From Devosia sp. Root685 (GTDB taxonomy: Bacteria; Pseudomonadota; Alphaproteobacteria; Rhizobiales; Devosiaceae): a DNA stretch of 64,000 nucleotides. Shown here in pieces: positions 62,856-64,000 of the stretch (position 1 is its first letter; the number at the start of each line of letters is the position of its first letter). The position numbers and the translations under genes are program-made. Under the pieces are notes generated by a model. It was not told the origin of the DNA, did not search any database, and saw only the letters and a program-made list of their open reading frames with translations. The DNA lies in NCBI RefSeq assembly GCF_001427875.1, contig NZ_LMHK01000001.1, forward strand, positions 1,526,892 to 1,590,891. Direction: 5' to 3'.

Positions 62856-64000
62856 TTCCGCCGCTCCGCTGCCTGCCGCGCACGCTTCAGCGTTTCGGCA
62901 TATTCGGGCGAGAAGCGCACCTGTGCCATCTGTATCACGGCGTCGAGGCGGGCGATGGTATTGGCATCGTCCGGATTGGCCTTGAACAGATCCATATTAC
63001 GCTGAATGTGAATTTCGAGCGCCTGACCCGACTGGTGCCAGGCCTGCTCATAGACCGTATTCAGCGCCAGGGAATCGCGGCAATCGCGCACGGTCGCGAG
63101 CAGATAAATGCCCCCAACGGCAGCCAGCAGCTTGTCGGTATCGAGACGATCCGCGTTTTCGCGCCGGCGCATGGCCTGGTTGAGATCGGTCACGACCTCC
63201 TTGAGCCGCGGCTCAATGCGATCGGAAACGTGCTTGGTGATGGAGGACAATACCGCCGTCGCCTGGCTCCCGCGCGAGAATTCGAGATAGCCGGTCAAGG
63301 CACGAACGAGCTTGTGGAAGCGTTCGAGCGCCCGGCAGATCAGGTCGACATCGGCAAAAGGCCCAATGGCCTGAAAGAACCGCAACTGGTTCTGCGCATG
63401 GGAAACGCAAGCATCGATCAGCGGCCCAAGGCCTGCGCGGCGCACCGACACTTCCGTCGCGGCGCCGGATACCTTGATCGCCGCCAGAATGAGCTTGGTC
63501 GGTTGTCCCACCTGCCCCATGGCTGCCTGAAACACCAGAGCGGCCAGTGCCGGATCCTGCAGTGGCATGGCCTGCATGGCCGTGCCGAGAGCGGTTTCGT
63601 CGGAAATCGTATTGGTCGCCTTGCCGAAAGCCTGAGCCTTGCCCAGAAGCGCCCGGTTGCGCAGCGCCAGCATGACCGTCGCCAGATGCTGGCGCGCATC
63701 CTCGCGGCCCAGCTGCGCAGAAAGTCGCCCCGCGCCTTCCGCATCCGCCTGGCTCTGGGCGAGGCCCGCTTTCATGCGGCCCAGAATTTCGGGCATTGCG
63801 GCTTCCACGTCGGCCGCCATCAGCGTGCCGTTGCTCAGCTTTTCGGGCGCAAAAATATCACTGCAAAGGTCGCGCGTCACCCAGACCCAGATGGCCTGGG
63901 CCACATCGGCGTTCACGGCTCCGGGAAAATTCTCGATAACCGGTTCGTGCACGAGAACGGCATCGATCAGGCCGCAGAACGGCCCCGAAGCTCTGGTCGC
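62852..64000 (-). CDS. Unrecognised helical protein, 5' partial
   Basis: The frame stays open to the right edge (visible codons for SGPFCGLIDAVLVHEP before a GTG at 63952), so the true start is probably outside the window. At least 382 residues are visible. It is almost entirely alpha-helical and charged, with no signal peptide, membrane segment or catalytic motif I know. Segments such as DAVIQMAQVRFSPEYAETLKRAR suggest coiled or repeat-helix packing. It looks cytosolic and like a conserved rhizobial hypothetical protein. I cannot assign a function. Confidence 0.7.
   Translation of the reverse strand, partial: ATRASGPFCGLIDAVLVHEPVIENFPGAVNADVAQAIWVWVTRDLCSDIFAPEKLSNGTLMAADVEAAMPEILGRMKAGLAQSQADAEGAGRLSAQLGREDARQHLATVMLALRNRALLGKAQAFGKATNTISDETALGTAMQAMPLQDPALAALVFQAAMGQVGQPTKLILAAIKVSGAATEVSVRRAGLGPLIDACVSHAQNQLRFFQAIGPFADVDLICRALERFHKLVRALTGYLEFSRGSQATAVLSSITKHVSDRIEPRLKEVVTDLNQAMRRRENADRLDTDKLLAAVGGIYLLATVRDCRDSLALNTVYEQAWHQSGQALEIHIQRNMDLFKANPDDANTIARLDAVIQMAQVRFSPEYAETLKRARQAAERRN

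Overview
The window reads as the chromosome of a GC-rich alphaproteobacterium of the Hyphomicrobiales (rhizobial) type, possibly Devosia-like. This placement is inferred from content: a DUF2865 secreted protein, HWE-family and PleC/DivJ-like histidine kinases, a ccmIEFH cytochrome c maturation operon, a second-type glutamyl-tRNA synthetase beside nadE, and a RIME-like mosaic palindromic repeat. I see no prophage, integrase, CRISPR array, rRNA or tRNA. Most genes are ordinary chromosomal genes packed tightly. Almost all convergent gene pairs abut or overlap.

Layout. 1-0.9 kb: the end of a Doc-type Fic toxin and a GNAT acetyltransferase. 1-3.3 kb: an ArsR-type regulator translationally coupled to an Atm1-type ABC exporter. 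3.4-7 kb: a large LysM/Ig-like envelope protein, probably using a CTG start, and citramalate synthase. 7-8.9 kb: three tandem GFA (CENP-V) zinc proteins and a VOC protein in one operon. 8.9-17 kb: a DUF559 protein beside a mosaic repeat, cysS, a c'-type cytochrome, an FAH-family enzyme, DUF2865, gltX and nadE. 17-20.7 kb: an outer-membrane barrel, a receiver-only response regulator and an HWE kinase. 20.7-26.9 kb: class II DAHP synthase, gor, DUF2059, rpiA, an L,D-transpeptidase and moaA.

26.9-38.5 kb: a homologue of hygromycin-B 4-O-kinase coupled to moaA, an Lrp regulator with a VOC gene, a PleC/DivJ-like kinase, a secreted protein, cobT, a retroviral-type aspartic protease, dusA, a universal stress protein behind an FNR/FixK-like box, an FGGY kinase, a type II NADH dehydrogenase and a DMT permease. 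38.6-48 kb: a GH2 beta-mannosidase with a TTG start, a membrane GGDEF/EAL protein whose GGDEF is degenerate, DoxX, and two tandem ABC half-exporters. 48-56 kb: pepN, a PAS-type histidine kinase, a 57-residue conserved-looking protein and glnE. 55.7-59.7 kb: ccmIEFH. 59.8-62.9 kb: a two-gene cassette resembling reduced beta and alpha subunits of heterotetrameric sarcosine oxidase. The window ends inside an unrecognised helical protein.

No wholly new multi-gene defence or mobile system is evident. The best candidates for something undescribed are the reduced sarcosine-oxidase-like pair (59836-62855), the triple GFA operon with a shared C-terminal motif, the Hph-like kinase joined to moaA, and several non-coding signals: a 19-bp motif shared by two divergent promoter regions, paired inverted repeats at 12.78-12.83 kb, and an operator-like palindrome before the barrel gene.
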